Positions 55,919 through 64,000 of a DNA stretch of 64,000 bases are shown here, in pieces (within the stretch, counting starts at the first letter, position 1; each line of letters opens with the position of its first letter). Location: contig DATBHB010000159.1 in NCBI GenBank assembly GCA_036557705.1, positions 62,001 to 126,000 on the forward strand, read 5' to 3'. The notes under the pieces are model-generated. The model worked only from the letters and a program-made list of their open reading frames with translations, ran no database searches and was not told the DNA's origin. The DNA comes from VAZQ01 sp036557705. Its GTDB lineage: Bacteria; Pseudomonadota; Alphaproteobacteria; Rhizobiales; Xanthobacteraceae. Position numbers and translations under genes: made by a program.

Positions 55919-56047
55919 CGTAGGGCGGGTGAGGCGCGCAGCCTTCGCGGCGCGCCGTAACCCGCCATCCGCCGGCGGCGGGTTACGCGGCCCGACCTCT
56001 GTGCGAAATCGGTATCGTGCCCTCGGAGCGGCCGCTAACCCGCCCCA
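55919..56047. repeat. Family C repeat, copy 3
   Basis: CGTAGGGCGGGTGAGGCGCGC at the left, GGCGCGCCGTAACCCGCC and GGCGGGTTACGCGGCC inside, CCGCTAACCCGCCCC at the right; between the RidA and HtrA stop codons. Confidence 0.75.
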
Positions 56048-56067
56048 ATCGGCCCGACCTGCGCTCA

Positions 56068-57171
56068 CTACCCCCGCGCCTGCGAAATGTCGGCGACCTG
56101 GAGCGACACGGTCATGTCGCTGCCGCCGCGGTTGATCTCGATCTGCACGGTTTTACCTATCCCGACCTGCTCAAGCTCCTGGGTCAGATCGCTAAGCTGG
56201 TGCACCGGTTTCCTGTCGACGCCTGTAATGACATCGCCAAGCTCTCCGCGCGCGGCGTCAATCCCGCGCAGGCCCGCCTTTGCGGCCGGCGAGCCCGGAA
56301 CGGTGCGCACGATGATGACACCCTGAACGCCCAGTTTGGTCGCGGCAGCCTCGCTCGCCGCCACAATACCGATCCCCGGTGTCGGCACCCGGCCGTTTTT
56401 GATCAGCTCGGGGACGACCCGATTGACGGTATCAACCGGGATGGCAAATCCGACGCCGGCGCTCGTTCCCGACGGCGATACGATCGCGGTGTTCACCCCG
56501 ATCATCCGGCCCGAGGAATCGAGGAGCGGACCGCCGGAATTCCCTGGATTGATCGGCGCGTCAGTCTGAATGACATTGGAAAGCTCGCGGCCGTTGCTGG
56601 TGGGCAAATGGCGCTTGAGCGCGCTGACAATCCCATTGGTCAACGTCTGGTCCAGACCAAAGGGATTTCCAATTGCGAAAACGGCTTGGCCCACCTGGAG
56701 ATTCGCCGATTCGCCCACCATGATGGGCGGCGGCAGTTTCACTCCGGTGACCCTTATGACGGCAAGGTCGTAATTGGGCGCGGTCCCGACGATTGTGGCT
56801 GTCGCAGTCTGACCGGATGCAAACCGCACGGCCAGCGAATTGGTGCCTTGGACTACATGATTGTTGGTCACGATGTGGCCGGCCTCGTCCCAAACCGAAC
56901 CGGTGCCGCTCTGGATTCCAGTCTCCTCGCCCCCGAGCTGTCCGAACACGTTGCCACCGCCGACTTGGCCCACCACCTGCACGACGGAGGGCGAGACCCG
57001 CTGAAAAATCTCGATCGTGCTTTTCTCGTAATCGGCAAGCGAGCCCCGCGGCTCGACCGGGCGGGGGGTCGTGGCCGAGTACAGGCGATCCTCGACGTAC
57101 GGCCTAAGCGCTATGAATCCCAGGACGATGAGGATCGCCAGACCGATCCATCGGACAGATCGATTTTCCAT
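56068..57171 (-). CDS. HtrA/DegP-like serine protease with PDZ domain
   Basis: A 367-residue envelope protease. An N-terminal hydrophobic segment (WIGLAILIVLGFIALRP, ~8-25) acts as signal or anchor. The trypsin-like triad is intact: H105 in HIVTNNHVV, D135 in NYDLAVIRV and S212 in PINPGNSGGPLL. One PDZ domain (~260-350, GVQGVIIVRTVPGSPAAKAG, GDVITGVDRKPVH) follows, so it resembles DegS/HhoA more than the two-PDZ DegP. It degrades or senses misfolded periplasmic proteins. Monocistronic, converging with RidA. Confidence 0.93.
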   Translation of the reverse strand: MENRSVRWIGLAILIVLGFIALRPYVEDRLYSATTPRPVEPRGSLADYEKSTIEIFQRVSPSVVQVVGQVGGGNVFGQLGGEETGIQSGTGSVWDEAGHIVTNNHVVQGTNSLAVRFASGQTATATIVGTAPNYDLAVIRVTGVKLPPPIMVGESANLQVGQAVFAIGNPFGLDQTLTNGIVSALKRHLPTSNGRELSNVIQTDAPINPGNSGGPLLDSSGRMIGVNTAIVSPSGTSAGVGFAIPVDTVNRVVPELIKNGRVPTPGIGIVAASEAAATKLGVQGVIIVRTVPGSPAAKAGLRGIDAARGELGDVITGVDRKPVHQLSDLTQELEQVGIGKTVQIEINRGGSDMTVSLQVADISQARG

Positions 57172-57257
57172 GAATGCATTTCCCGTATGGCCTGATCGGG
57201 TTCACATCGGTGGCCGCCGCGCAAACGGCAAACCGAGCGCATTGGTTCCGGCCCATC

Positions 57258-57384
57258 CGTAGGGTGGGCAAAGGCGCGGTCCACACGTACGAGTCGCGCC
57301 ACACGCAAATTAAAGAGCGCCGTGCCCACGCGCGTGGGCACGGCGCGCGCGCTGAAGCGCACTTGCGCCTTTGCCCACCCTACG
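57258..57384. repeat. Family A double-hairpin repeat, copy 7
   Basis: CGTAGGGTGGGCAAAGGCGCG at the left, CGTGCCCACGCGCGTGGGCA inside, GCGCCTTTGCCCACCCTACG at the right, between the divergent HtrA and hydantoinase genes. Confidence 0.8.
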
Positions 57385-57400
57385 TAAATTCGCGTACGAG

Positions 57401-59134
57401 ATGCAAGATAATCGCGGTCAGCCCGGCATCGATGCCCCGAGAATCGATCCGATCACGCTGGAAGTGATCCGGCATCGGCTCATTTCCATTACCAATCAGA
57501 TCGACGCCAACATCAAGCGCACGGCCTTCAGCCCATATATCTACGAGTATAACGATTTCGCCGTCGGACTCGCCGACCCCAACGGTCAACTGGTCGCGCA
57601 ATGCACCGGCGGGATGCCGCCGTTCGTCGCCGACTCCGTCGGCATGGCAGTGCGCGACGGGCTTGCCGTCTACGGGCGCGAGCGGCTTGCCCACGGCGAT
57701 GTCGTGCTCTGCAACCACGCCGCCGTGCAGGGACAGCATCTCAACAACACGGTGATGTATACCCCGATCCGCTGTGGGAGCGAGCACACCCGACTGATCG
57801 GCTTCTTTGCCATTAATGTGCATTGGATCGATATCGCCGGCGCCGTGCCGCACTCGCCGGATATCTTCGGGGAAGGCCTCCAGCTGCGCTCGATCAAGCT
57901 GTGGAAACGCGGCGAGCCGGTCGAAGAAGTCTACCGCATAATCGAGAATAATACCCGCCAGCCGGTCGAGCTGATGGGCGACATCGCGGCCCAACTCGCC
58001 GGCTGCCTCATGGGGCGCGATCTCGTCATTGCCCTGATCGAGAAATACGGCGCCGCGACCTTCGCCCGGGCCGCCGAGCTCATTCTCGATCAGGCGGAAG
58101 CCGCGGCTCGCGCGCTCATCCGCTCAATGCCGGATGGCGTCTACAGCCACGAGACTTTCCTGGACAATGACCGCGCCGGAGATGAGCCGCTGCCGATCCG
58201 GATCAAGGTCGTTGTGGAAGACGACGAGATGACAATCGACTATTCGGGCATTGCGGGGCAGGTCGCCGGCCCGATCAATTCCGGCTGGTTCGGCGGCGGC
58301 CAGACTACCGCCCGCGTCGCCTTCAAGTACCTTCTCGGCGCCGACGAGATGGCGAACGAAGGCACGTTTCGACCGCTCAATCTTGTGCTGCCCCCCGGGA
58401 GAATTCTCAGCGCCGACCCAACCGCTCCCATGGGCAACTATTCGACGCCCTTCCCGACCGTGATCGACGGGGTCATCAAGGCGCTGGAAAAGGCGCTGCC
58501 GGCACGCGTGCCCGGCGGGCATTTCGGCACTCATTCGGGCATCCGTTTCCATGGGCGGCTCGCCGACGGCACGTTTTTCGGGACCCACGACAGCGGCCAT
58601 GGCGGCTGGGGCGCATGCGCCACGCACGACGGAAGCGGCCCGTTCCGGACCATGGCGCATGGCGATACACGGATCATCCCGCTCGAATTGCAGGAGGCCC
58701 ATCTGCCGGTCCGATTCGAGGAATTGTCGCTGCGGCCCGATTCGGGCGGTGCCGGCATGTTCCGGGGAGGGCTCGGATTTCGGAAGATCTACCGGATGTT
58801 AGGTCCGTGCGAGGTGCAAACGAATCTCGATCGGACGCGTTTTCCACCCTGGGGTGTGCAGGGCGGCAGCGAGGGAAAACCCGGCCGCTTCACGCTCGTC
58901 GGTGGCCACACCGGCATGGAACGGTCGATCGAGAAGGAAAAGCGTTTGCGGGTGTTCCCCGGCGACTGCATCTGCGTTGAGACCGGCGGCGGGGGCGGCT
59001 ATGGGCGGCCCGAGCAGCGCGCCCTTGATCTCATTCAACGCGATCTCGATGCCGGGTACATTACCGCAGAGGCCGCGGTGCGCGATTACGCAGTCGTGAT
59101 CGGCGCTGATGGCAAGGCGGAGAAAGGACCGTAA
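57401..59134 (+). CDS. hyuB: Hydantoinase B/5-oxoprolinase subunit
   Basis: A 577-residue HyuB-family protein from the ATG at 57401. Landmarks: PITLEVIRHRLISITNQ, AFSPYIYEYNDFAVG, GDVVLCNHAAVQGQHLNN, IDYSGIAGQVAGPINSGWFG, DSGHGGWGACATHDGSGPF and a C-terminal TGGGGGYGRPEQR. It works with a HyuA ATPase subunit to open hydantoins or 5-oxoproline at the cost of ATP. No hyuA is in the window, which is unusual because the two are normally adjacent. A Bug gene follows on the same strand. Confidence 0.9.
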   Translation: MQDNRGQPGIDAPRIDPITLEVIRHRLISITNQIDANIKRTAFSPYIYEYNDFAVGLADPNGQLVAQCTGGMPPFVADSVGMAVRDGLAVYGRERLAHGDVVLCNHAAVQGQHLNNTVMYTPIRCGSEHTRLIGFFAINVHWIDIAGAVPHSPDIFGEGLQLRSIKLWKRGEPVEEVYRIIENNTRQPVELMGDIAAQLAGCLMGRDLVIALIEKYGAATFARAAELILDQAEAAARALIRSMPDGVYSHETFLDNDRAGDEPLPIRIKVVVEDDEMTIDYSGIAGQVAGPINSGWFGGGQTTARVAFKYLLGADEMANEGTFRPLNLVLPPGRILSADPTAPMGNYSTPFPTVIDGVIKALEKALPARVPGGHFGTHSGIRFHGRLADGTFFGTHDSGHGGWGACATHDGSGPFRTMAHGDTRIIPLELQEAHLPVRFEELSLRPDSGGAGMFRGGLGFRKIYRMLGPCEVQTNLDRTRFPPWGVQGGSEGKPGRFTLVGGHTGMERSIEKEKRLRVFPGDCICVETGGGGGYGRPEQRALDLIQRDLDAGYITAEAAVRDYAVVIGADGKAEKGP

Positions 59135-59144
59135 CGATGTGGTG

Positions 59145-59280
59145 TCCCGGGCGCAGCGCAGCGCGGCCGTTTCTCGGACGTGGAGCACAGGAGCGGAGCC
59201 GGGCTGCGCCGCAGAGGGACTGCCAAGAACTCGGTTTCGGGCGGTCCCGGATCAGCGGTGCACCACTCGGGCGCGCCGAG
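59145..59280. repeat. Repeat-like sequence at the start of a Bug frame
   Basis: GTCCCGGGCGCAGCGCAGCG and, further on, GTCCCGGATCAGCGGTGCAC flank GCTGCGCCGCAGAGG-type words, a layout like intergenic repeats. The frame that crosses them would give a Bug protein with an unlikely N-terminus. Confidence 0.5.
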
Positions 59281-59358
59281 GAGAATGCACAGGCTTCAAA
59301 CAGTTACTGGCGCGCGCTCGCGCTGCATCGCATCCGGGACACGCTCCGACTTTCTCCG

Positions 59359-60375
59359 ATGCTTGCATGCGCGGTTCATCTCACTGGACTTACGCCCGCG
59401 AAGGCAGAGCCAATCGAGGAATTCTATCGCGGCAAGACGATCACGATGTATGTGGGAACTGGGGTCGGAGCTGGAGCGGTCAGCGCCTATCCATTGGCGC
59501 TCGCGCCAGTGATCCGGAGATACATTCCGGGCAATCCTAATATCGTGGTCGAGCACATGCCCGGAGCCGGCGGCATCAAGGCGGCGACTTTCATCGACAG
59601 CATCGGCCCGCAGGACGGCACCGCCTGGGGCTTCATTACCCGCGGGTTCATGCTCGCCCCGCTGCTCAAGCTGCCGCAGGCGCAGTTCCGGCCCCAGCAA
59701 TTCAACTGGATCGGCAGCCCCTCGCGCACGGTTTCGGTCGGCATGGTATGGAATGGCTCGACGCCGGTGCGCTCGATAGCGGACGCCATGCGCACCGAAG
59801 TGGTGGTCGGGGCTACCTCGGCCGCCCAGGATACCGGCATATTCCCGCGCGCGCTCAACCGCATCATCGGCACGAAATTCAAGATCGTCACCGGCTATGC
59901 CAGCGTTGGCGCGGTCGATCTCGCCATCGAACGCGGCGAAGTGCAAGGCAAGGTCGGCTCGACCTGGAAATCGCTCAACAGCGGCCCAAGCATTCGCTGG
60001 GTATCGGACAAACTGGTGTCGGTCCTGGTCCAGCTTGGGGTCAAGAAGGCCCCCGATATTCCCGCCGACGTGCCGCTGGGGCTCGATCTTGCACGAACTC
60101 CGGAGGACCGTCAGGTGCTCGAAGTTCTGTGCGCCCCGAGCGCCACCGGCTATCCGTCCTTCATGGGGCCAGGCGTTCCGAAAGAGCGCGTGGCGGCAAT
60201 TCGTGCCGCCTATGCAATGGCGCTCAAGGACCCTGAATTCGTCGATATGGTTCAGCGAAGCGGGCTCGATCTCGATCCGATCGGGGCCGAAGAACTCACC
60301 GAAATCGTGCGCAGCATCTACGCGCTGCCGCAGGCCGCCGTCGCGCGCGCCCGCGAGCTGCTGCCGGGGCTGTAG
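59359..60375 (+). CDS. Bug/TctC-family binding protein, start uncertain
   Basis: At least 338 residues of Bug protein: the mature-like part begins AEPIEEFYRGKTITMYVGTG and shows IRRYIPGNPNIVVEHMPGAG, SIGPQDGTAWGF and IGSPSRTVSVGM. The ATG at 59359 leaves a short hydrophobic leader (MLACAVHLTGLTPAKAEP), shorter than usual; the frame runs upstream into repeat-like DNA, so the true start or an original signal peptide may have been lost. The stop TAG is supplied by a family A repeat. It probably binds a carboxylate related to the hydantoinase substrate. Confidence 0.8.
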   Translation: MLACAVHLTGLTPAKAEPIEEFYRGKTITMYVGTGVGAGAVSAYPLALAPVIRRYIPGNPNIVVEHMPGAGGIKAATFIDSIGPQDGTAWGFITRGFMLAPLLKLPQAQFRPQQFNWIGSPSRTVSVGMVWNGSTPVRSIADAMRTEVVVGATSAAQDTGIFPRALNRIIGTKFKIVTGYASVGAVDLAIERGEVQGKVGSTWKSLNSGPSIRWVSDKLVSVLVQLGVKKAPDIPADVPLGLDLARTPEDRQVLEVLCAPSATGYPSFMGPGVPKERVAAIRAAYAMALKDPEFVDMVQRSGLDLDPIGAEELTEIVRSIYALPQAAVARARELLPGL

Positions 60376-60519
60376 GGTGGGCAAAGGCGCGCCGTTCGTC
60401 ATTTTATCAGCGCGGGAAAAATTTGCGCCGGCGCGCCGTGCCCACGCGGTCCAATCTCTCGATCATCATCCACGTGGGCACGGCGCACGCGAATACGCGT
60501 GCGCCTTTGCCCACCCTAC
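60372..60519. repeat. Family A double-hairpin repeat, copy 8
   Basis: TGTAGGGTGGGCAAAGGCGCG at the left and GCGCCTTTGCCCACCCTAC at the right, with CGTGCCCACGCGGTC and CACGTGGGCACGGCGC inside. Its TAG words at both ends are the stop codons of the Bug gene (plus strand) and of the SDR gene (minus strand). Confidence 0.85.
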
Positions 60520-61370
60520 CGCGCGCCGACCGGCGGCGTACGCAGCACCGGCGCTTCGCGCGCTTTGGCAGCTGCCTCGTTCGGCGGCAATGACTCATCC
60601 CACAGCTTTCCGACGAATCGCGCGCCGGTAATGCCGTCCGAGTGTCTCGAAGCGAGCCAGACGATTGGGCCTGCCATCACGCTCGGCGGCAGCAATGGTT
60701 GGCCTCTCGCGGCAAGCTCCATGCGTGCCGCCATGTGAACGAAATCGGTATCGGCAGCGCCACCGGGGATGAGCGAATTGACGGTGACGCCGGTGCCTTC
60801 CAGGTCCTTAGCCCAGATCAGTGTTGCAGCTTCGATCCCTGCTTTGCTCACGCCGTAGGGCGAATTGGCGCGCCGCTGCATGGTCGCGAGACTGGTCGTG
60901 ACGTTGATGATCCGGCCCCAGCCGGCCGCCACCATATGCGGCACGGCGCTGCGCGCCATCAGGAAAGTGCCGTTGATATTGGTGTCGACGATCGCGCGCC
61001 AGAGGTCCGGATCGGACTCCCAGAATTTCAACGAGCGCGTGTTCGGCGAGCGTTCGAGATGAGCAGGTCCCATCCCGGCATTGTTCACCACCATGTCGAG
61101 AGCGCCGAAAACTTCGAGCGTTCCTGCGACCAGGCGCTCGCAATCCGATTTGGAAGTAATGTCGCAGGCAATGCCGCGCACACGGCCGCGGCCCGCCTCG
61201 GCTTCGATCGTGGCCGATGCCTGCGCGAGCGCAGCGCTGTCCACATCGGCAAGGAGGATGCGGGCGCCAGCACGCGCGAGCGCTTCGGCCATCGCTCGGC
61301 CCAGGCCACGCGCAGCGCCGGTCACGACCGCGACCCGGCCATCGAGACGGATATTGTTGATCGAAGTCAC
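60516..61370 (-). CDS. Short-chain dehydrogenase/reductase (SDR)
   Basis: A 284-residue classical SDR: cofactor motif AVVTGAARGLGRAM near 15-28, NNAGMGP near 90, the catalytic Tyr/Lys in SPYGVSKAG near 170, and a Ser in INVTTSLATM near 157. It oxidises or reduces an alcohol/ketone with NAD(P). The start overlaps the end of the upstream 4,5-dihydroxyphthalate decarboxylase-like gene (ATGA), giving a three-gene operon with the amidohydrolase. The stop codon is in a repeat. Confidence 0.9.
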   Translation of the reverse strand: MTSINNIRLDGRVAVVTGAARGLGRAMAEALARAGARILLADVDSAALAQASATIEAEAGRGRVRGIACDITSKSDCERLVAGTLEVFGALDMVVNNAGMGPAHLERSPNTRSLKFWESDPDLWRAIVDTNINGTFLMARSAVPHMVAAGWGRIINVTTSLATMQRRANSPYGVSKAGIEAATLIWAKDLEGTGVTVNSLIPGGAADTDFVHMAARMELAARGQPLLPPSVMAGPIVWLASRHSDGITGARFVGKLWDESLPPNEAAAKAREAPVLRTPPVGAR

Positions 61371-62359
61371 TGTTCGATCGTGCTTGCCGCAAAGATCTCG
61401 TCGAGTCGCATCAGGCGCGGGGTAAGGCCCTGTTCGAGCGACATTTGCGCGGCGGTCTCGAGGATTTTGCGGTTGGCCTTGATGCCGTGGCGAAGCACCG
61501 GTTGGCGCAAGGCCTTGGCGGCGTCCTGCGAAATCGCCCCGCAGGCGAGATGATATTCGACATGCGCCATGCGCGCGCCGTCCGCAATCGCATTGGCCGC
61601 ATCGAAAGCCTTGAGCAGATTAAGTGCCGCCCATGGATGCTGCTCGGCAATCTCCCGGCGCAGCACCATGCCATGATTGATCGGATAGATGCCCGTCTTG
61701 CGGAAATAGCGCACGCCTTCTGCTACCGGGTCCGGAAACAGAAATCTTATATCCGGATGATCGGCGAGATCCACCTTGCTCCGATCGACCAGATTATCGT
61801 GCCGGATGTAATGAATGACCGCTTCAAGTTCGCCCGAGAGCATCATCGAGCCGATGTTCTTTTCCAGCGGAATCTGATGAATGGTGACGCCTTCCGGCGC
61901 CTTGAAGCCGACGCCCCCGGCATGGCTGTGGCTCGGCACCCGCTCCATCCAGAACTCCATCTCGGTCGGCGAGACCCCGAACTCGTGCTGGAGGATGCCG
62001 CGCGTCCACAGCGCTGCGGTCTGCTGATATTCGGGCACGCCCACGCGGCGGCCCCTGAGATCGGCCGGCGTTTCAATGCCGGAATCACGCCGCACCAGGA
62101 TCTCGGTGTGAAAGAACTTCCGCGTGGTGAAAATCGGGAGCCCCACCCAACGGTCGTCGCCGCGAGCGCGCGCCATCATCAGCGAGGAGAGCGACATTTC
62201 GGAAACATCGAAATCGCCAAAACGAAGCTGCCGCCAGAACAGCTCTGAAGCATGCACGACGCTCGGAATGAGATCGATTCCATCGGGCGCCACATTGCCC
62301 TTGAGAATCGGCCATGTCCGCGGATTGGAGGCAATGCCAAGGCTGAGTTGAAGCTTCAT
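61367..62359 (-). CDS. 4,5-Dihydroxyphthalate decarboxylase-like protein
   Basis: A 330-residue protein with the periplasmic-binding-like fold of the Pht5 family (related to the ABC transporter aliphatic sulfonate binders): LQLSLGIASNPRTWPILKGN, FGDFDVSEMSLSSLMMARAR, DDRWVGLPIFTTRKFFHTEI and VGVPEYQQTAALWTRGIL. No signal peptide is visible, which fits an intracellular enzyme. In phthalate degraders Pht5 converts 4,5-dihydroxyphthalate to protocatechuate; whether this member does so is unknown. Between an amidohydrolase and an SDR on one strand, four bases overlapping the latter. Confidence 0.82.
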   Translation of the reverse strand: MKLQLSLGIASNPRTWPILKGNVAPDGIDLIPSVVHASELFWRQLRFGDFDVSEMSLSSLMMARARGDDRWVGLPIFTTRKFFHTEILVRRDSGIETPADLRGRRVGVPEYQQTAALWTRGILQHEFGVSPTEMEFWMERVPSHSHAGGVGFKAPEGVTIHQIPLEKNIGSMMLSGELEAVIHYIRHDNLVDRSKVDLADHPDIRFLFPDPVAEGVRYFRKTGIYPINHGMVLRREIAEQHPWAALNLLKAFDAANAIADGARMAHVEYHLACGAISQDAAKALRQPVLRHGIKANRKILETAAQMSLEQGLTPRLMRLDEIFAASTIEQ

Positions 62360-62363
62360 GCGA

Positions 62364-64000
62364 TCAAGCCTGGAAAACCGTATTACCGCCAGTCACGGTC
62401 CGCACGATCGCAATGTCCTTAATTTTGCTCTGGTCCACCGTGTGTGGATCGTCCGCGAGGACGACGTAATCTGCGAGCTTCCCCGGGCTGATTGAGCCCT
62501 TTATGGCTTCCTCGCGCGATGCGTAAGCGCCGTTGATCGTCACCACGTGCAGAGCCTGCTCCACGCTGATCCGCTGGTTGCCTCCCCAGGTCTCGCCGTT
62601 CCACCCGGTGCGGGTGACCATGCCCTGGATGCCCATCAGCGGCGCGAACGGCCCCGGTCCGAAATCCGATCCAGCCGCCGCCGCGATCCCCGCGAGGGCG
62701 AAGGAATGGAACGCCATGGCGCGCTGCATCAGCGCTTCGCCATAGAAATGAAACTTGTCCGAATTGTAATAGGCATAGGACGTGAACGGCGCCGGCACTG
62801 CGCCGGCGGCCTTGATCCGCCGCAGGAGATCGTCATTTATCAGCGTGCAGTGAGTAATCTTGGGCCGCGGATCGGGGCGCGGGAATAGCTGCTGCGCCCG
62901 CTCGAACGCAGTGAGCGCCATGTCGATTGCGATATCCCCATTAGCGTGGCAGTTGACCTGGATGCCGGCCCGGTGCACCCGCTCGACCCAGGCATTGAGG
63001 TCTTCCTGCGAGGTCACGACGTTGCCGCGGTAGGGCGGCTCGACGCCAGGATAGGGAACGCTCAGCGCCATGGTGCGCTCCGAGAACGACCCGTCGCAAT
63101 TGTGTTCGAAGGTCGCGCCCAGCCGTATCCACTCGTCCCCAAAGCCGGTCGCAATTCCGGCCTTGATCATCGCTTCGATTACGTCGTCGGCAGGCTCGTA
63201 GCTCACGCGATGGAGGAGATCTCCCCGCGCGCGTACCTCCTGGAGGGCGGCGAGATCGCCGCCTTCGTGATGCACGCTGGTGAGGCCGTAACGGACGAAT
63301 TGCTTGGAAATGAAGGTCAGCGCATCGCGGTTTCGGCGCCTGATCTGTTCGGCCGTATAGCTCGGCCGCTTGCCGACATTGTTGAAGACATTGCGAGCGC
63401 GGTCCGTCACCCGCCCATTGAGTTCGCCGTTCGCATCGCGATCGAAAGTGCCGGCGGGCGAATCAGGCGTATTCCTGGTGACGCCGGCGAGCTCGAAGGC
63501 CTTGCTGTTGTAATACGTGGTATGGCCGCCGCGATGGCGGACCGACACCGGATGGTCGCGCGACACTTGATCGAGGTCGCCAATATTGAGCTGGCGCTTG
63601 TCCGCCACTTTGGTGTCGTCGAAGAAGAACCCCTCGACCCAAGACCCCGGCGGGGTTTCGCGTGCGCGCGCGCGCAGCTTGTCGACGATGCCGGCAATGG
63701 TCACGAACTCGACTTCATACGGATTGCCGACGAGGACTTCGTAGAGCAGGATCGCTCCCGGCGCATGGTTGTGGGCATCGATGAATCCCGGAACGACCGC
63801 CATTTGTTTGGCATCGAAAATTTGCGTCCGCTTGCCGGCGAGCGACTTGATGTTTTCGGTACTTCCTACCGCGACGAAGCGCGCTCCCTTGACGGCAAAC
63901 GCCTCCGCCATGGGCATGATCGGATCGACGGTGTATACCCGCGCGTTGACAACGATCAGATCGGGATCCTGCGTAGAGCCGGTTTGAGCGAGCGCCCCAT
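62364..64000 (-). CDS. Secreted amidohydrolase 3-family (YtcJ-like) protein, cut by window end
   Basis: At least 545 residues; the frame continues past base 64000. Reading the minus strand from the edge gives GALAQTGSTQDPDLIVVNAR, which looks like the end of a signal peptide followed by the mature start, so the protein is probably exported. The ATG at 63917 is an internal Met. Metal/catalytic motifs: GFIDAHNHAPGA near the N-terminus, HHEGGDLAALQE, NCHANGDIAIDM, KITHCTLIND and AGSDFGPGPFAPLMG. YtcJ-like enzymes hydrolyse amides or cyclic imides. First gene of the three-gene operon. Confidence 0.88.
   Translation of the reverse strand, partial: GALAQTGSTQDPDLIVVNARVYTVDPIMPMAEAFAVKGARFVAVGSTENIKSLAGKRTQIFDAKQMAVVPGFIDAHNHAPGAILLYEVLVGNPYEVEFVTIAGIVDKLRARARETPPGSWVEGFFFDDTKVADKRQLNIGDLDQVSRDHPVSVRHRGGHTTYYNSKAFELAGVTRNTPDSPAGTFDRDANGELNGRVTDRARNVFNNVGKRPSYTAEQIRRRNRDALTFISKQFVRYGLTSVHHEGGDLAALQEVRARGDLLHRVSYEPADDVIEAMIKAGIATGFGDEWIRLGATFEHNCDGSFSERTMALSVPYPGVEPPYRGNVVTSQEDLNAWVERVHRAGIQVNCHANGDIAIDMALTAFERAQQLFPRPDPRPKITHCTLINDDLLRRIKAAGAVPAPFTSYAYYNSDKFHFYGEALMQRAMAFHSFALAGIAAAAGSDFGPGPFAPLMGIQGMVTRTGWNGETWGGNQRISVEQALHVVTINGAYASREEAIKGSISPGKLADYVVLADDPHTVDQSKIKDIAIVRTVTGGNTVFQA

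Noticed and set aside
62364..63917. Taking 63917 as the amidohydrolase start
   Set aside because: The frame continues upstream to the edge and shows a signal-peptide-like end (GALAQ), so the true start is outside the window.

Overview
The window is a high-G+C chromosomal segment, most likely from a Hyphomicrobiales alphaproteobacterium (Bradyrhizobium/Xanthobacteraceae-like). This is inferred from gene content, not from a marker gene. The clues are several Bug-type (TctC-like) binding proteins without membrane partners, many decarboxylase, cupin, amidohydrolase and fumarylacetoacetase-type catabolic genes, small secreted proteins of the kind common in Bradyrhizobium, and gaps packed with REP-like palindromes. 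No rRNA, tRNA, CRISPR array, integrase or intact insertion sequence was seen. The genes at both window edges are cut (folD on the left, a secreted amidohydrolase on the right).

1-8.1 kb: folD (partial), a HicB/HicA-type toxin-antitoxin pair, a GT-B glycosyltransferase, an LVIVD-repeat protein with a helix-turn-helix-like insertion, a Bug protein, a ModA-like binding protein and small envelope proteins. 8.6-16.2 kb: an XRE regulator that overlaps a hyfB-C-E-F-G-I operon. The operon encodes a complex I/group 4 hydrogenase-like membrane complex whose large subunit lacks the Ni-Fe cysteine pairs, so it reads as an energy-converting-hydrogenase-related (Ehr) complex. 16.2-20.4 kb: a SNF2 helicase and a SWIM zinc-finger protein, with a divergent basic protein. 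20.5-27 kb: an MFS transporter, small secreted proteins, a biotin-dependent carboxyltransferase with a separate biotin carrier, and a repeat-rich OmpA-domain protein. 27-34.3 kb: a coupled addB-like, addA-like and MetE-like set, in which the addA-like gene has a 3' frameshift that separates its nuclease motif. 34.5-35.7 kb: a lower-G+C gene for a probable PD-(D/E)XK nuclease.

36-64 kb: a catabolic and transport region. It has two cupin proteins, four amidohydrolases, four Bug proteins, an enolase-superfamily enzyme, an alcohol dehydrogenase-like protein, a two-domain VOC protein, a fumarylacetoacetate hydrolase-family protein, RidA, an HtrA protease, a hydantoinase B subunit, an SDR, and a 4,5-dihydroxyphthalate decarboxylase-like protein. 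A ParA/MinD-like ATPase with a long coiled coil sits among them. The mix suggests uptake and breakdown of organic acids, cyclic amides and aromatics, but no single pathway can be assigned.

At least five families of palindromic repeats fill the gaps. They often abut gene ends, in six cases supply the stop codon, and in some places have entered coding sequence. The most abundant family is a tandem double hairpin whose two arms vary together between copies.
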